This document shows, one piece after another, positions 9,034 to 17,087 of a stretch of DNA of 64,000 bases. How positions within the stretch are numbered: position 1 is the stretch's first letter; each line of letters opens with the position of its first letter. Both the position numbers and the translations under genes were made by a program. The notes under the pieces were generated by a model, which did not search any database, was not told the DNA's origin, and worked only from the letters and a program-made list of their open reading frames with translations. This stretch comes from JAICNG01 sp035249985 (lineage in GTDB: Bacteria > Gemmatimonadota > Gemmatimonadetes > Gemmatimonadales > Gemmatimonadaceae): positions 14,877-78,876 of the forward strand of contig DATFFP010000004.1 of assembly GCA_035249985.1 (NCBI GenBank), written 5' to 3'.

Positions 9034-9633
9034 TTACCGACTGCTGACTTTTGACAGCGCTCGTCGAATCAGCTCGGGGGCCGACATCCCACGTCCCCCT
9101 TCGTCAAGAGCACTCCGGACTGCCTTTTCGGCATCGACCGCCGCGTAGCCGAGCGACACCAGAGCCCGCATCGCGTCGTCTGCGCCCGCGCCGTCCGGGC
9201 GGGCGGTGCCCCCGACGTCGCCCTGCACATCATCCAGCTTGTCAGCGAGGTCCAGAATCAGCCGCTCAGCCTTCTTTCGCCCCACGCGGGGCACGCCCTG
9301 AAGGGTCGCCACGTCCTTCTCCCGAATGGCGCGAACGACCCTGTCCGCGGACAGGGTCGACAACATCCCCAGTGCCAATGCAGGCCCGATACCCGAGGCG
9401 GTGAGGAGGCGCTGAAAGACGCGTTTTTCGACCACGGTCGCGAAGCCGAACAGCTGCCACCCGTCCTCGCGAACCACGAGGTGCGTGTGCAGCGCCGTGT
9501 CCTCTCCGACCTTCGGCAACATCTCGTAGACCGAGAGCGGAACCGCGAGCTCGTAGCCGGTTCCGCCCTGTGTCATGATCTCGACCCGGTCGAGATCCTT
9601 CGCGACGAGCTTGCCGCGGACGTGCGCGATCAC
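9034..9633 (-). CDS. ruvA: Holliday junction branch migration protein RuvA
   Basis: 199 residues, matching the family. The N-terminal OB-fold (MIAHVRGKLVAKD, then GGTGYELAVPLSVYE) is followed by the tandem helix-hairpin-helix region (LTASGIGPALALGML and LQGVPRVGRKKAERLILDL) and a C-terminal UBA-like RuvB-binding domain (ALVSLGYAAVDAEKAVRSAL). RuvA tetramers hold four-way junctions for the RuvB motor. Its ATG overlaps the ruvC stop by 4 bases (ATGA). ruvB is not adjacent here, which is a common alternative arrangement. Confidence 0.98.
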   Translation of the reverse strand: MIAHVRGKLVAKDLDRVEIMTQGGTGYELAVPLSVYEMLPKVGEDTALHTHLVVREDGWQLFGFATVVEKRVFQRLLTASGIGPALALGMLSTLSADRVVRAIREKDVATLQGVPRVGRKKAERLILDLADKLDDVQGDVGGTARPDGAGADDAMRALVSLGYAAVDAEKAVRSALDEGGRGMSAPELIRRALSKVSSR

Positions 9634-10178
9634 ACTTTGCGTCCGCGTACCGGGCGAACACCCAGCGTGAGCGTCGCGGCATGTTCGATGTCGCCCAGGC
9701 GGGGCACGCGCGCCGACATGATGTGCGCGAGCGCAGCCGCGGCCGCATCGGCCGCATCACTCGGCGACGGTGTGGTTCGCAGACGCAGCAGTCGCGTCAC
9801 CATGAACTGGACCTGTTCCTTCGTCGCCGCGCCCGTGCCCACGACCGCCTTCTTGATCTCCGCCGGAGGATACTCGTGCACGGGAAGATGTGCCTGCTCC
9901 CCCGCGAGAAGGATCACGCCGCGTGCGTGCCCGAGAACGACCGTCGTGCGCACGTTCCGCGAGTAGAACACGTCCTCCACCGCGAGCGCATCCGGCTGAA
10001 GTCGCTCGATGAGCGCGCGGACATCCTCGTAAATCTCCCGCAGTCGCACCGGAAGCCGATCGCGCGCACTGGTGCGGATGACGCCGCATTCCACGAGCGC
10101 GAGTGAGCCAAACGGCTCGCCCCGGACGGCGCCATAGCCGGTGAGGGCCGTTCCGGGATCGATACCGAGGACTAGCAT
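9630..10178 (-). CDS. ruvC: Holliday junction resolvase RuvC
   Basis: 182 residues from ATG 10178. MLVLGIDPGTALTGYGAV carries the first catalytic Asp (D7). LQPDALAVEDVFYSRN contains the second acidic residue, and PSDAADAAAAALAH supplies the C-terminal acidic pair. The enzyme cuts Holliday junctions symmetrically with RuvAB. The start is fixed by the catalytic N-terminus; the open frame upstream runs into a repeat element and is not coding. It is upstream of ruvA with a 4-base overlap. The 31-bp perfect inverted repeat lying between yebC and this gene ends 9 bp before the ATG (10187), so it occupies the leader. Confidence 0.98.
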   Translation of the reverse strand: MLVLGIDPGTALTGYGAVRGEPFGSLALVECGVIRTSARDRLPVRLREIYEDVRALIERLQPDALAVEDVFYSRNVRTTVVLGHARGVILLAGEQAHLPVHEYPPAEIKKAVVGTGAATKEQVQFMVTRLLRLRTTPSPSDAADAAAAALAHIMSARVPRLGDIEHAATLTLGVRPVRGRKV

Positions 10179-10186
10179 GCTAGACC

Positions 10187-10282
10187 GATTGCGGATTGCG
10201 GATTGCTGATTGCGAATCGAACGACACTGGCCGCCGTGGCGTGCGGAGCCCATTCGCAATCAGCAATCCGCAATCCGCAATC
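10187..10282. repeat. Heptamer-repeat hairpin (ATTGCGG type), perfect 31-bp arms
   Basis: Left arm 10187-10217 and right arm 10252-10282 are perfect inverted complements over 31 bases, with a 34-base loop between. The left arm is built of near-identical 7-mers (GATTGCG-GATTGCG-GATTGCT-GATTGCG). The right arm overlaps the yebC stop codon by two bases, and the left arm ends 9 bp before the ruvC start. Read on the minus strand it lies between yebC and ruvC. Confidence 0.95.
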
Positions 10283-11024
10283 ATGTCCCCGCCATCTCAC
10301 TCACATCCATGTCGAAGTTCGCCGCCACCTTCTGCACGTCGTCGAGATCCTCGACTTCCTCCAGCAGCTTGAGCAGTTGCTCGGCGGTCTTTCCCTCGAC
10401 GCGAACGGTGTTCTTCGGGATGTTCGCGATCTCGGACTCCTGAATCGCGATGCCGTTCGCCTCGAGCGAGCCCTTCACCTGATGGAGCGAGGTGGGGTCG
10501 GTCGTGACGATGAACTGCTCGCCCTCGCGCTTCATGTCCTCGGCCCCGGCATCGAGCGCCGCTTCGAGCGTCGCGTCCTCACTGAAGCGAGTCGCGTCGA
10601 CGTAGATCTGACCCTTCCGCTCGAACATCCATGCGACCGAGTTCGACGCGCCGAGGTTGCCGCCGAGCCGCGAGAACTTGTGTCGAAGGTCGGCGACCGT
10701 CCGCGTTGGGTTGTCGGTGAGGGTGTGCACGAGAATCGCGACTCCCCCGGGACCAAAACCTTCGTAGGTGATCTCGGAGTAGCTGACCCCCTCGAGCTCG
10801 CCCGTTCCCTTCTTGATCGCGCGCTCGATGTTGTCCTTGGGCATCGATGCCGCCCGCGCCGCCTCGATAGCCGTCCGCAGCCGCGGATTCCCGTCCGGAT
10901 CGCCGCCGCCCGACTTGGCGGAGACCGTTATCTCACGGATGAGCTTGGTGAAGAGCGCGCCGCGCTTGGCATCGGCGGCGGCCTTGTAGTGCTTGATTTG
11001 CTTCCACTTACTATGACCGGCCAT
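10281..11024 (-). CDS. yebC: YebC/PmpR-family protein (TACO1-like)
   Basis: 247 residues from ATG 11024, the family's usual length. MAGHSKWKQIKHYKAAADAK is the invariant N-terminus, and SMPKDNIERAIKKGTGE and YEGFGPGGVAILVHTLTDN are diagnostic. Members act in the cytosol; older work describes DNA-binding transcription regulators, and recent work supports a ribosome-associated role easing translation of difficult (proline-rich) motifs. The much longer open frame starting at 11366 is rejected because the extra residues are encoded by a repeat element. It is followed by the heptamer hairpin and ruvC-ruvA; yebC-ruvCA linkage is a widespread arrangement. Confidence 0.98.
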   Translation of the reverse strand: MAGHSKWKQIKHYKAAADAKRGALFTKLIREITVSAKSGGGDPDGNPRLRTAIEAARAASMPKDNIERAIKKGTGELEGVSYSEITYEGFGPGGVAILVHTLTDNPTRTVADLRHKFSRLGGNLGASNSVAWMFERKGQIYVDATRFSEDATLEAALDAGAEDMKREGEQFIVTTDPTSLHQVKGSLEANGIAIQESEIANIPKNTVRVEGKTAEQLLKLLEEVEDLDDVQKVAANFDMDVSEMAGT

Positions 11025-11069
11025 GGAGGGCGGGAGGGAGTTGGAGGCAGGAAATATAACGTAGAGCTT

Positions 11070-11174
11070 CGAACTGCGAACTGCGAACTGAACCTCCGGG
11101 ACGCCTCCATCTGGTGGGCCGAAGCGTCCTGGGGCTGTTAGCTCGCAGTTCGCAGCTCGCAGTTCGCAGCTGCG
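11070..11174. repeat. Heptamer-repeat hairpin (GAACTGC type), copy 1
   Basis: Three tandem GAACTGC units (about 11070-11091) face an array of complementary units (GCAGTTC/GCAGCTC, about 11139-11174). Between them a second short stem is possible (CCGGGACGC near 11096 with GCGTCCTGG near 11124). The element lies between the yebC start and the end of the DnaB-like gene. Confidence 0.85.
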
Positions 11175-11178
11175 GCCT

Positions 11179-12027
11179 TCACTCCGCCATATCCTCGAAC
11201 CTGAGCCACTGCTTGTAGAAGTACAGATCCACGTACATCCCGCTCGGCCCATTGCGATTCTTGAGAATCGAGAGCTCCGTGGCGCCCTCGGCGCCTTGAA
11301 GGGCGGGGTAGAGCTCTTCGCGGAAGAGGCCCAGCACGATGTCGGCATGCTGTGCCGGCGCTCCAAGGGCGCCCAGGTCGGCGAGCGTCGGCCGCGGGTC
11401 GGCGCGCGTAGAGACGAGGTAGGGCGTGTGCCCGGTCAGCATGATGGCGATGTTGAGCTCGACCGCCGCCCGCTTCAGCTCGCGGATGGCGTGCGCGAAC
11501 TGCTCGTCCTGCGTCGTCGCGCCCACGGCGAGGGCTTGGAGTGGGTCGATGATGACGAGTGCCGCGTCGGCGATGGAGCGGAGCTCGAGAGCGAGCGCGT
11601 CGACGCCGGCTCCTGGCAATCCATAGACGTCGGGCATACGCTCGCGCAGGCGAACTGCGGCGGCCCCAAGCGAGGCGCGCGTCGCTTCATCGAGCGCGCC
11701 GCCCCGAATGTCGTCGATGCGAGCGCGTCCCTCGAGCGCGAGCGCGCGCTCGATCACGCGCTCCGTGCTCGCTTCGCCCGTAAAAAAGGTCGACGCATGC
11801 CCGTTTTGCGCGGCGCGCACCGCGATCGCCAGTGCGAGCGCTGACTTTCCGACACCGATGTCGCCCCCGATCACCACGAGGTCACCGCGCCGCAAACCGC
11901 CGCCCAGGGCGCGGTCGAGGCTCGGAAATCCGGTCGCGATCGTGTCCACCGGCGGGGCGCCATCGGAGATGGCGTCCACCCGCCGCATGACGCGTCCGAG
12001 AGGGGAAAGGTCGGTGATGCGAGTCAT
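11179..12027 (-). CDS. Stand-alone DnaB C-terminal/RadA-like RecA-fold ATPase
   Basis: 282 residues comprising only a RecA-type ATPase core. Walker A is GGDIGVGKSALA (residues 54-65), Walker B is AALVIIDPLQAL, and the order of TFFTGEASTERV, the helical segment and the C-terminal KNRNGPSGMYVDLYF matches the C-terminal domain of replicative helicase DnaB. The DnaB N-terminal collar domain is absent, and there is no RadA zinc finger or Lon domain. It may load on DNA or act as a recombination/repair ATPase; actual function is unknown. Its start overlaps the stop of the upstream hypothetical gene by 4 bases, so the two probably work together. Confidence 0.85.
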   Translation of the reverse strand: MTRITDLSPLGRVMRRVDAISDGAPPVDTIATGFPSLDRALGGGLRRGDLVVIGGDIGVGKSALALAIAVRAAQNGHASTFFTGEASTERVIERALALEGRARIDDIRGGALDEATRASLGAAAVRLRERMPDVYGLPGAGVDALALELRSIADAALVIIDPLQALAVGATTQDEQFAHAIRELKRAAVELNIAIMLTGHTPYLVSTRADPRPTLADLGALGAPAQHADIVLGLFREELYPALQGAEGATELSILKNRNGPSGMYVDLYFYKQWLRFEDMAE

Positions 12028-12425
12028 CGGGAATTGACGAATGGCGCGGCGGTTACGGCACGCAGCTCGGCGAGGCTCGCGTCGTCCAGCCAGGGGGCTG
12101 CGACTTTCACGAGCTCCTCGATGGCCGCGGCGATGGCGGTGCGATCGCGCGCCGTTGCATCGAGCGCACGCGCGAGTGTCGGCCGCGCACGTGCCGGAAC
12201 CGCGATCGACGCGAGCCAGCTCTTGGCCGCCGCTGCGCGCTCTTCACGCTGCTTCACCGCGCTGGCCCTGGCTTCGAGCGCGTCGCACGCCAGTCGCGCG
12301 ACCATGAGCACCGCCAACGCGACCTCGCGCTCCCCGCCCAAGGGTGCGTGCCCCACCCGCGCAGCGAGGGCGCGAAAGGGGAAGCGGATGGGAGGGACGG
12401 CGAACGGTGGCCGGGGCGAAAGCAC
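12024..12425 (-). CDS. Hypothetical protein coupled to DnaB-like ATPase
   Basis: 133 residues, Ala/Arg-rich, mostly predicted helix (for example LAVLMVARLACDALEARASAVKQREERAAAAKSW is one long amphipathic stretch). No signal peptide or membrane segment is clear and I do not recognise a family. Its stop overlaps the start of the DnaB-like ATPase by 4 bases, the main support that it is a real gene and a functional partner, for example a helical loader or regulator (inference). The start at 12425 is uncertain; the first 25 residues are Pro-rich and a later start is possible. Confidence 0.6.
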   Translation of the reverse strand: MLSPRPPFAVPPIRFPFRALAARVGHAPLGGEREVALAVLMVARLACDALEARASAVKQREERAAAAKSWLASIAVPARARPTLARALDATARDRTAIAAAIEELVKVAAPWLDDASLAELRAVTAAPFVNSR

Positions 12426-12435
12426 CGGGAGAATC

Positions 12436-12554
12436 TAACTGCGAACTGCGAGCTGCGAACCAACTACCCGCGACCGCGAGTCCTGAGGTTCGCAGTTCGC
12501 AGTTCGCAGCTCGCAGTTCGCAGTTCGGAGGTCGCAGTTCGCAGCTCGCAGCTT
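12436..12554. repeat. Heptamer-repeat array (GAACTGC type), copy 2, strongly asymmetric
   Basis: The left side has about three 7-mer units (AACTGCG-AACTGCG-AGCTGCG, 12437-12461). After a 25-base spacer the right side has roughly nine complementary units with one-base variants (GTTCGCA, GCTCGCA, GGTCGCA; 12487-12554). It separates divergent genes and ends 11 bp before the PorX-like start codon, so promoter and leader elements of that operon must lie inside or next to it. Confidence 0.85.
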
Positions 12555-12565
12555 AGATTGACCTC

Positions 12566-14128
12566 ATGCCACTCCCCGCGAAGAGCATTCTCTGGGTGGA
12601 CGACGAGGCCGATCTCCTCGAGTCGCACCGGATCTTCCTGCGCGACAAAGGCTACGACGTCGACTCGGCGACCAATGCCGATGATGCCGTCGAGATGCTC
12701 AGGCGTCGGCCGTACGGCCTCGTGCTGCTCGATGAGCAGATGCCGGGCAAGCGGGGGCTCGAGGCCTTTCGCGAGCTGCGCGACGTCGATCCGGCGCTCC
12801 CCATCGTCATGGTCACCAAGAGCGAGGAAGACACGACCATGCGCGAGGCGATCGGCGTCAACGTCAGCGATTACCTCGTCAAGCCGATCAATCCGCGCCA
12901 GGTGCTCACCGTCGTCACGCGCATCCTCGAGGGTCCGCAGATTCGGCAGCAGGCGGTCGCGCGACAATTCGTCGAGCGCTTTCGCGCGCTCCAGAACGAG
13001 CGCGATCACGCGCTCGACTGGCGGGGCTGGATCGAGCGGTACGGCGAGCTCGTCGACTGGAGCATCGACCTCACGCAGATCGGCGAGATGGGACTTCACG
13101 AGTCTCTGGAGGGGATGTACCCCAACATGCGTCGCGACTTCGCGGCGTACATTCGGCGCGAATATCCGCGGTGGCTGCGCGATCTGGAGGGCGATCGTCC
13201 GCCACTCTCGATCGACGTCGTGGGGGAATTCCTGCTGCCGATCCTCGAGCGCGAGCGCGCGGCGATGTTCGTGGTCGTCGACTGCATGCGTCTCGACCAG
13301 TGGCGCATTCTCATGCCACTGCTCGCGCCGATGTTCGAGATCGAGACCACGCACTATTTCTCGATACTTCCCACCGCGACCCCGTATTCCCGCAACGCGC
13401 TCTTCAGCGGACTCTTCCCCGGGGAGATCGCCGCGCGCTTCCCCGACTGGTGGGGCGATCGCGAGGACGAAACGCTCAACGCGCACGAGCGCCAGCTCCT
13501 CGAAGCCCAGCTCTCCGAAGGGGGGAAGCCCTACCCGGTTCGCTACGAGAAGATCTCGACCGCCGCCGACTCCGACGATCTCGTCAGGCGGCTTCCGAGT
13601 GCGCTCCCGGCCGAGGGCATTGGCGCGTTCGTCTTCAACTTCGTCGATCTGCTCACGCATGGCCGCAGCGAATCCGCGATTCTGTTCGAGGTCGCGCGTG
13701 ACGAGATCGCGCTGCGGCAGATCACGCGGCAATGGTTTCAGCGCTCGGGGCTCTTCACCCTCCTTCGTGAGGCGCAGCGACGCAAGATTCCCGTCCTCCT
13801 GACGACCGATCACGGCTCGATTCACTGTCTCTCGCCGGCGACGGTGTTCGCGAAGCGCGACGCCACCGCGAACCTCCGTTACAAGTTCGGCGAGGATCTG
13901 CGCGCCGAGCGGCCGGAGCTGGCGCTGCTGTTCACGAACTCGGATGATCTGCGGCTGCCGCGTCGAGGAATGGGAGGCAACATCCTCCTGGCGACGGGCG
14001 ATTCCTTCTTCGTCTACCCAACCAAGCTGCGCGAGTACCAGACGCGGTATCGCGGATCCTTCCTGCATGGCGGCGCCACTCCGGAGGAGATGATTCTTCC
14101 CATCGCGTTGCTCACACCGCGCCGGTAG
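12566..14128 (+). CDS. PorX-like response regulator with PglZ phosphodiesterase domain
   Basis: 520 residues with two domains. Residues about 5-125 form a receiver: acidic pair D12-D13, phosphoacceptor D56 in LVLLDEQMPG, VTK at 83-85 and K106 in YLVKP. After a helical linker the rest is an alkaline-phosphatase-superfamily PglZ domain: FVVVDCMRLDQW (metal Asp), ILPTATPYSRNALFSG (nucleophile Thr) and LLTTDHGSIH (metal Asp/His). This receiver-PglZ order is that of PorX, the Bacteroidetes regulator of type IX secretion that cleaves oligonucleotides. A second-messenger hydrolase under two-component control is therefore likely. It heads a run of seven closely spaced or overlapping genes concerned with export and envelope. 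No histidine kinase is next to it. Confidence 0.9.
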   Translation: MPLPAKSILWVDDEADLLESHRIFLRDKGYDVDSATNADDAVEMLRRRPYGLVLLDEQMPGKRGLEAFRELRDVDPALPIVMVTKSEEDTTMREAIGVNVSDYLVKPINPRQVLTVVTRILEGPQIRQQAVARQFVERFRALQNERDHALDWRGWIERYGELVDWSIDLTQIGEMGLHESLEGMYPNMRRDFAAYIRREYPRWLRDLEGDRPPLSIDVVGEFLLPILERERAAMFVVVDCMRLDQWRILMPLLAPMFEIETTHYFSILPTATPYSRNALFSGLFPGEIAARFPDWWGDREDETLNAHERQLLEAQLSEGGKPYPVRYEKISTAADSDDLVRRLPSALPAEGIGAFVFNFVDLLTHGRSESAILFEVARDEIALRQITRQWFQRSGLFTLLREAQRRKIPVLLTTDHGSIHCLSPATVFAKRDATANLRYKFGEDLRAERPELALLFTNSDDLRLPRRGMGGNILLATGDSFFVYPTKLREYQTRYRGSFLHGGATPEEMILPIALLTPRR

Positions 14129-14134
14129 TCGCTC

Positions 14135-15976
14135 GTGGCGCGTCAGGAAGTCTATCGACGACTGGTTCCCTTTCTGCGCCCCCACGGGTGGCGCATGGTC
14201 GCCACCGTCCTGTCGAGCGTCACCGCTGCCGCGCTCGATGGGTTCGCCTTCGCGCTCCTCATCCCCTTCCTCAACGCGCTGTTCGGCACCGATCCGCTGC
14301 CGCTCGACGGAGGGTGGGTCACGACGTTTCTGCGCCGCGTCATCGGCGACCTCGTCGATCCCGCCAACCCGATGGACTCGCTGCGCAACGTCATCGTCAT
14401 TCTCCTCGTGACGATCGCGCTCAAGAACTTTTTCGTGTGGTTCGCGGGCCAGATGGGGGTGCAGCTCCAGGAATACGTCACGCGCGACCTGCGCGACGCC
14501 GTCTATCGCCACCTGCAGCGCTTGCCGATCGGCTGGTTCACGCGCAACAAGACCGGCCAGATCCTCTCCCGCGTGCTCTCCGACACCGCGCAGACGAAGC
14601 AGCTCATCACGCAGATCGTCACGTCGGCGATTCAGAGCGCCGCCGTCGTCCTGATATACATCGCGTATCTCTGGGGCATCTCGCGGCGCCTCACGTTCAT
14701 CGCGCTCGTCCTCGCGCCGGCCCTGATCCTCGCGCTGCGTCCGCTCCTCTCGCGCCTTCGCAAGCGGTATCGCCGGCTGCACGACGACCACGGTGAGATG
14801 ATGAGCGTGCTCCAGGAGAGTGTGAGCGGGATTCGCCTCGTGAAGTCGTTCAGCGCCGAAGGTCACGAGGAAGCGAAGTTCGTCGACGCGAGCCATCGCT
14901 ACTCGAAGGGGCTCGTCCGCACGTCGCGGCTGGCGCTTCTCTCGCAGCCGATCACCGAGACGATGGCGACCGCCATCACGGTGCTGCTGCTCTGGTATGG
15001 TGCGACGCTGGTCCTCGACGCGCGGGTGCTGCAGGCGTCGGCGTTCCTCGTGTTTCTCACCCTCGTGATGCGCATGCTGGGGCCGCTCAAGGCGCTCTCC
15101 CAGTTGCCGACGGTCGCGCAGTCCTCGCTCGCCGCGGCCGATCGGCTCTTCGAGGTGCTGGACGTTCCCACCGAGATCGAAGCGGACAGCGGGACACGCG
15201 CCATCGAACGCTTCGAGCGTGAGATCGCCTTCGACGATGTGTCCTTCGCGTACGAGGCCGAGCCGGTGCTCGCGAACGTGTCGTTTGTCGCGCGGAAAGG
15301 CGATGTCGTGGCGCTCGTCGGCCCGAGCGGGGCGGGGAAGAGCACGCTTGCCGATCTCATCCCGCGCTTCTATGAGCCGACGTCGGGCCGCGTCACCATC
15401 GACGGCATCGACACACGCGACATTCGCCTCCCGTCCCTGCGCAGCCACATGGGCATCGTCAGTCAGGAGACGGTCATCTTCAACGATACCGTCCGCAGCA
15501 ACGTCGCGTACGGGATGACCGACCGGTTCACCGAGGCGCAGATCGAGGCGGCCGCGCGCGCCGCGAATGCGCATGGCTTCATCACCGAGCTTCCCCAGGG
15601 CTACGACACGCTGCTCGGCGAGCGCGGCGCGCGCCTGTCGGGCGGGCAACGGCAGCGCATCGCGATCGCGCGCGCACTCCTCATCGATCCACCGATCCTC
15701 ATCCTCGACGAAGCCACGTCGGCGCTCGATACTGAATCGGAGCGCCTCGTCCAGGAAGCGATCGATCGACTGCTCGAGGGACGCACGGTCTTCGTCATCG
15801 CCCATCGCCTCTCGACGATTCAGCACGCGACGCAGATCCTCGTGCTCGAGCGCGGCCGGGTCGTGGAGCGCGGTACGCACCGAGAGCTGCTGGCGGCGTC
15901 AGGCGCCTATGCCCGGCTGTATCAGCTGCAGTTCCGCGATGAGGGCAAGGCGAAGCGCGAAGAAATCCTGACGTGA
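14135..15976 (+). CDS. MsbA-like ABC exporter (fused membrane and ATPase)
   Basis: 613 residues, a half-transporter with six-helix membrane domain (about 1-330) fused to an ATPase. Walker A VGPSGAGKSTL is at about 395-405, the signature is LSGGQRQRIAIARALL, Walker B is ILILDEATSALD, and the H-loop is FVIAHRLSTIQ. The family exports lipids, lipid A precursors, peptides or drugs as dimers. GTG 14135 is the start, 6 bp after the PorX-like stop. The following glycosyltransferase and LpxL-type acyltransferase make a lipid A or other glycolipid substrate plausible (inference). Confidence 0.95.
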   Translation: MARQEVYRRLVPFLRPHGWRMVATVLSSVTAAALDGFAFALLIPFLNALFGTDPLPLDGGWVTTFLRRVIGDLVDPANPMDSLRNVIVILLVTIALKNFFVWFAGQMGVQLQEYVTRDLRDAVYRHLQRLPIGWFTRNKTGQILSRVLSDTAQTKQLITQIVTSAIQSAAVVLIYIAYLWGISRRLTFIALVLAPALILALRPLLSRLRKRYRRLHDDHGEMMSVLQESVSGIRLVKSFSAEGHEEAKFVDASHRYSKGLVRTSRLALLSQPITETMATAITVLLLWYGATLVLDARVLQASAFLVFLTLVMRMLGPLKALSQLPTVAQSSLAAADRLFEVLDVPTEIEADSGTRAIERFEREIAFDDVSFAYEAEPVLANVSFVARKGDVVALVGPSGAGKSTLADLIPRFYEPTSGRVTIDGIDTRDIRLPSLRSHMGIVSQETVIFNDTVRSNVAYGMTDRFTEAQIEAAARAANAHGFITELPQGYDTLLGERGARLSGGQRQRIAIARALLIDPPILILDEATSALDTESERLVQEAIDRLLEGRTVFVIAHRLSTIQHATQILVLERGRVVERGTHRELLAASGAYARLYQLQFRDEGKAKREEILT

Positions 15977-15989
15977 CATCGCTCGCCTA

Positions 15990-17087
15990 GTGCGCCTCCT
16001 GTTCTACTACTCGGCACGAGCGTGGTCCGGGGAAGCGCGCGCCTTCGCCGCTGCCGCTCGTGGGCTGCACGCGCGCGGGCATCAGATCACCTACGTGTGC
16101 AGCCCCGAAAGCACGGTCGAGCAGAAGGTGGCCGCGTCCGGACACGAGGTCGTGCCGATTCGCCCCGATGGTTGGTGGGGTCTCTCCGCCCTCCGGCTTC
16201 GCCGCGCATTGAAGGGCCGCTTCACCGAGGTCGTGTTCGTACATACGCCCCGGGAGCACAAGGTCGCATCGCTGGCGACCTTTCTGGCGGGGCGTGCGGC
16301 TGTGATCCGTCGCGTGCCCTCGGGCGCCGCCGCCCAGGTGACGGAGCGGGGATTTGGGTCTCGACTGGCGGCCGCCGGAGTGCTCGTCGGCAGTGAGGAA
16401 GACCTTCGCGACCTCCCGGTGCTCAAGCGGCTGCGCTTCGAGCCCGCGGCGGCGCCGTTAGGCGTCGACGTCGAGACCTACGACACCATCCGCCCGGTTC
16501 CCCGCGCGTCCCTGGGCGCCGATGATTCCACCGCGCTCGTCGTCGGCGTCTGCGACCACGGGGCTCGCGCCCGCGCCGCGACGATGGTACGAGCTGTTTC
16601 ACTCCTCGCGCCGAACCATCCGAACCTGCGGCTCACGCTCGTCGGCCCCGGCTCCGACGATGAGGATCTTCGGATGCACGCGGCGGCCCTCGGCCTGACG
16701 AAGATCGTGACCTTCGCGGGCGAGCGCGAGGATTATCTGGCCGTATTGCGCGCGGCGAACCTCGGGTGGGTCGTCGCGACGGGCGACGCGGCCGCCTTCG
16801 CCTGCCTGGATTTCATGGCGATGCGTGTGCCCGTCCTCGCCGAGCGGGGACCCCTCGCGGGAACCTACGTCGCCGATGGGATTACCGGGCTGCTCATGCC
16901 GCCGACCGACGCACCGGGGACCGCGGCGGCGCTCGCACGCCTGCTCGCGCACGATGACCAGCGCGTCGCGATGGGGACGGCGGGGCGGGCGCGCGTCGCG
17001 CGCGAATTCACCGAGGCCGCGATGCTCGATGGCTTCGAGCACGCCGCGGCGGCGGCCGCGGATCGTTCGCTCTGGAAGCGGAAGTGA
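15990..17087 (+). CDS. Glycosyltransferase, GT-B fold (family 4-like)
   Basis: 365 residues starting at GTG 15990. The N-terminal Rossmann half shows RLLFYYSARAWSGEARAFAAAARGL and HGHQITYVC-type strands. The C-terminal half has LRLTLVGPGSDDEDLRMHA, VTFAGEREDYLAVLRAANLG and a DGITGLLMPPTD turn, the usual nucleotide-sugar pocket arrangement of GT4 enzymes, though the usual EGFG-type acidic motif is replaced by AFACLDFMAMRVPVL. It probably transfers a sugar in cell-envelope synthesis. Its stop overlaps the next gene's GTG by 4 bases. Confidence 0.87.
   Translation: MRLLFYYSARAWSGEARAFAAAARGLHARGHQITYVCSPESTVEQKVAASGHEVVPIRPDGWWGLSALRLRRALKGRFTEVVFVHTPREHKVASLATFLAGRAAVIRRVPSGAAAQVTERGFGSRLAAAGVLVGSEEDLRDLPVLKRLRFEPAAAPLGVDVETYDTIRPVPRASLGADDSTALVVGVCDHGARARAATMVRAVSLLAPNHPNLRLTLVGPGSDDEDLRMHAAALGLTKIVTFAGEREDYLAVLRAANLGWVVATGDAAAFACLDFMAMRVPVLAERGPLAGTYVADGITGLLMPPTDAPGTAAALARLLAHDDQRVAMGTAGRARVAREFTEAAMLDGFEHAAAAAADRSLWKRK

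Noticed and set aside
11070..11174. CRISPR array suggested by tandem short repeats
   Set aside because: Units are 7 bp and contiguous, without 20-40 bp spacers; arms are inverted. The Cas4-like genes at 18010-18779 have no cas1, cas2 or array near them.
10281..11366. A 361-residue protein extending yebC upstream
   Set aside because: The extra N-terminus would read through the heptamer element and into the DnaB-like gene; the conserved MAGHSKW start at 11024 is decisive.
12464..15880. A 1138-residue open frame on the minus strand
   Set aside because: It is antisense to the PorX-like and ABC genes, which have complete motifs; its composition (Arg/Glu/Asp/His-rich) is that of a shadow frame.
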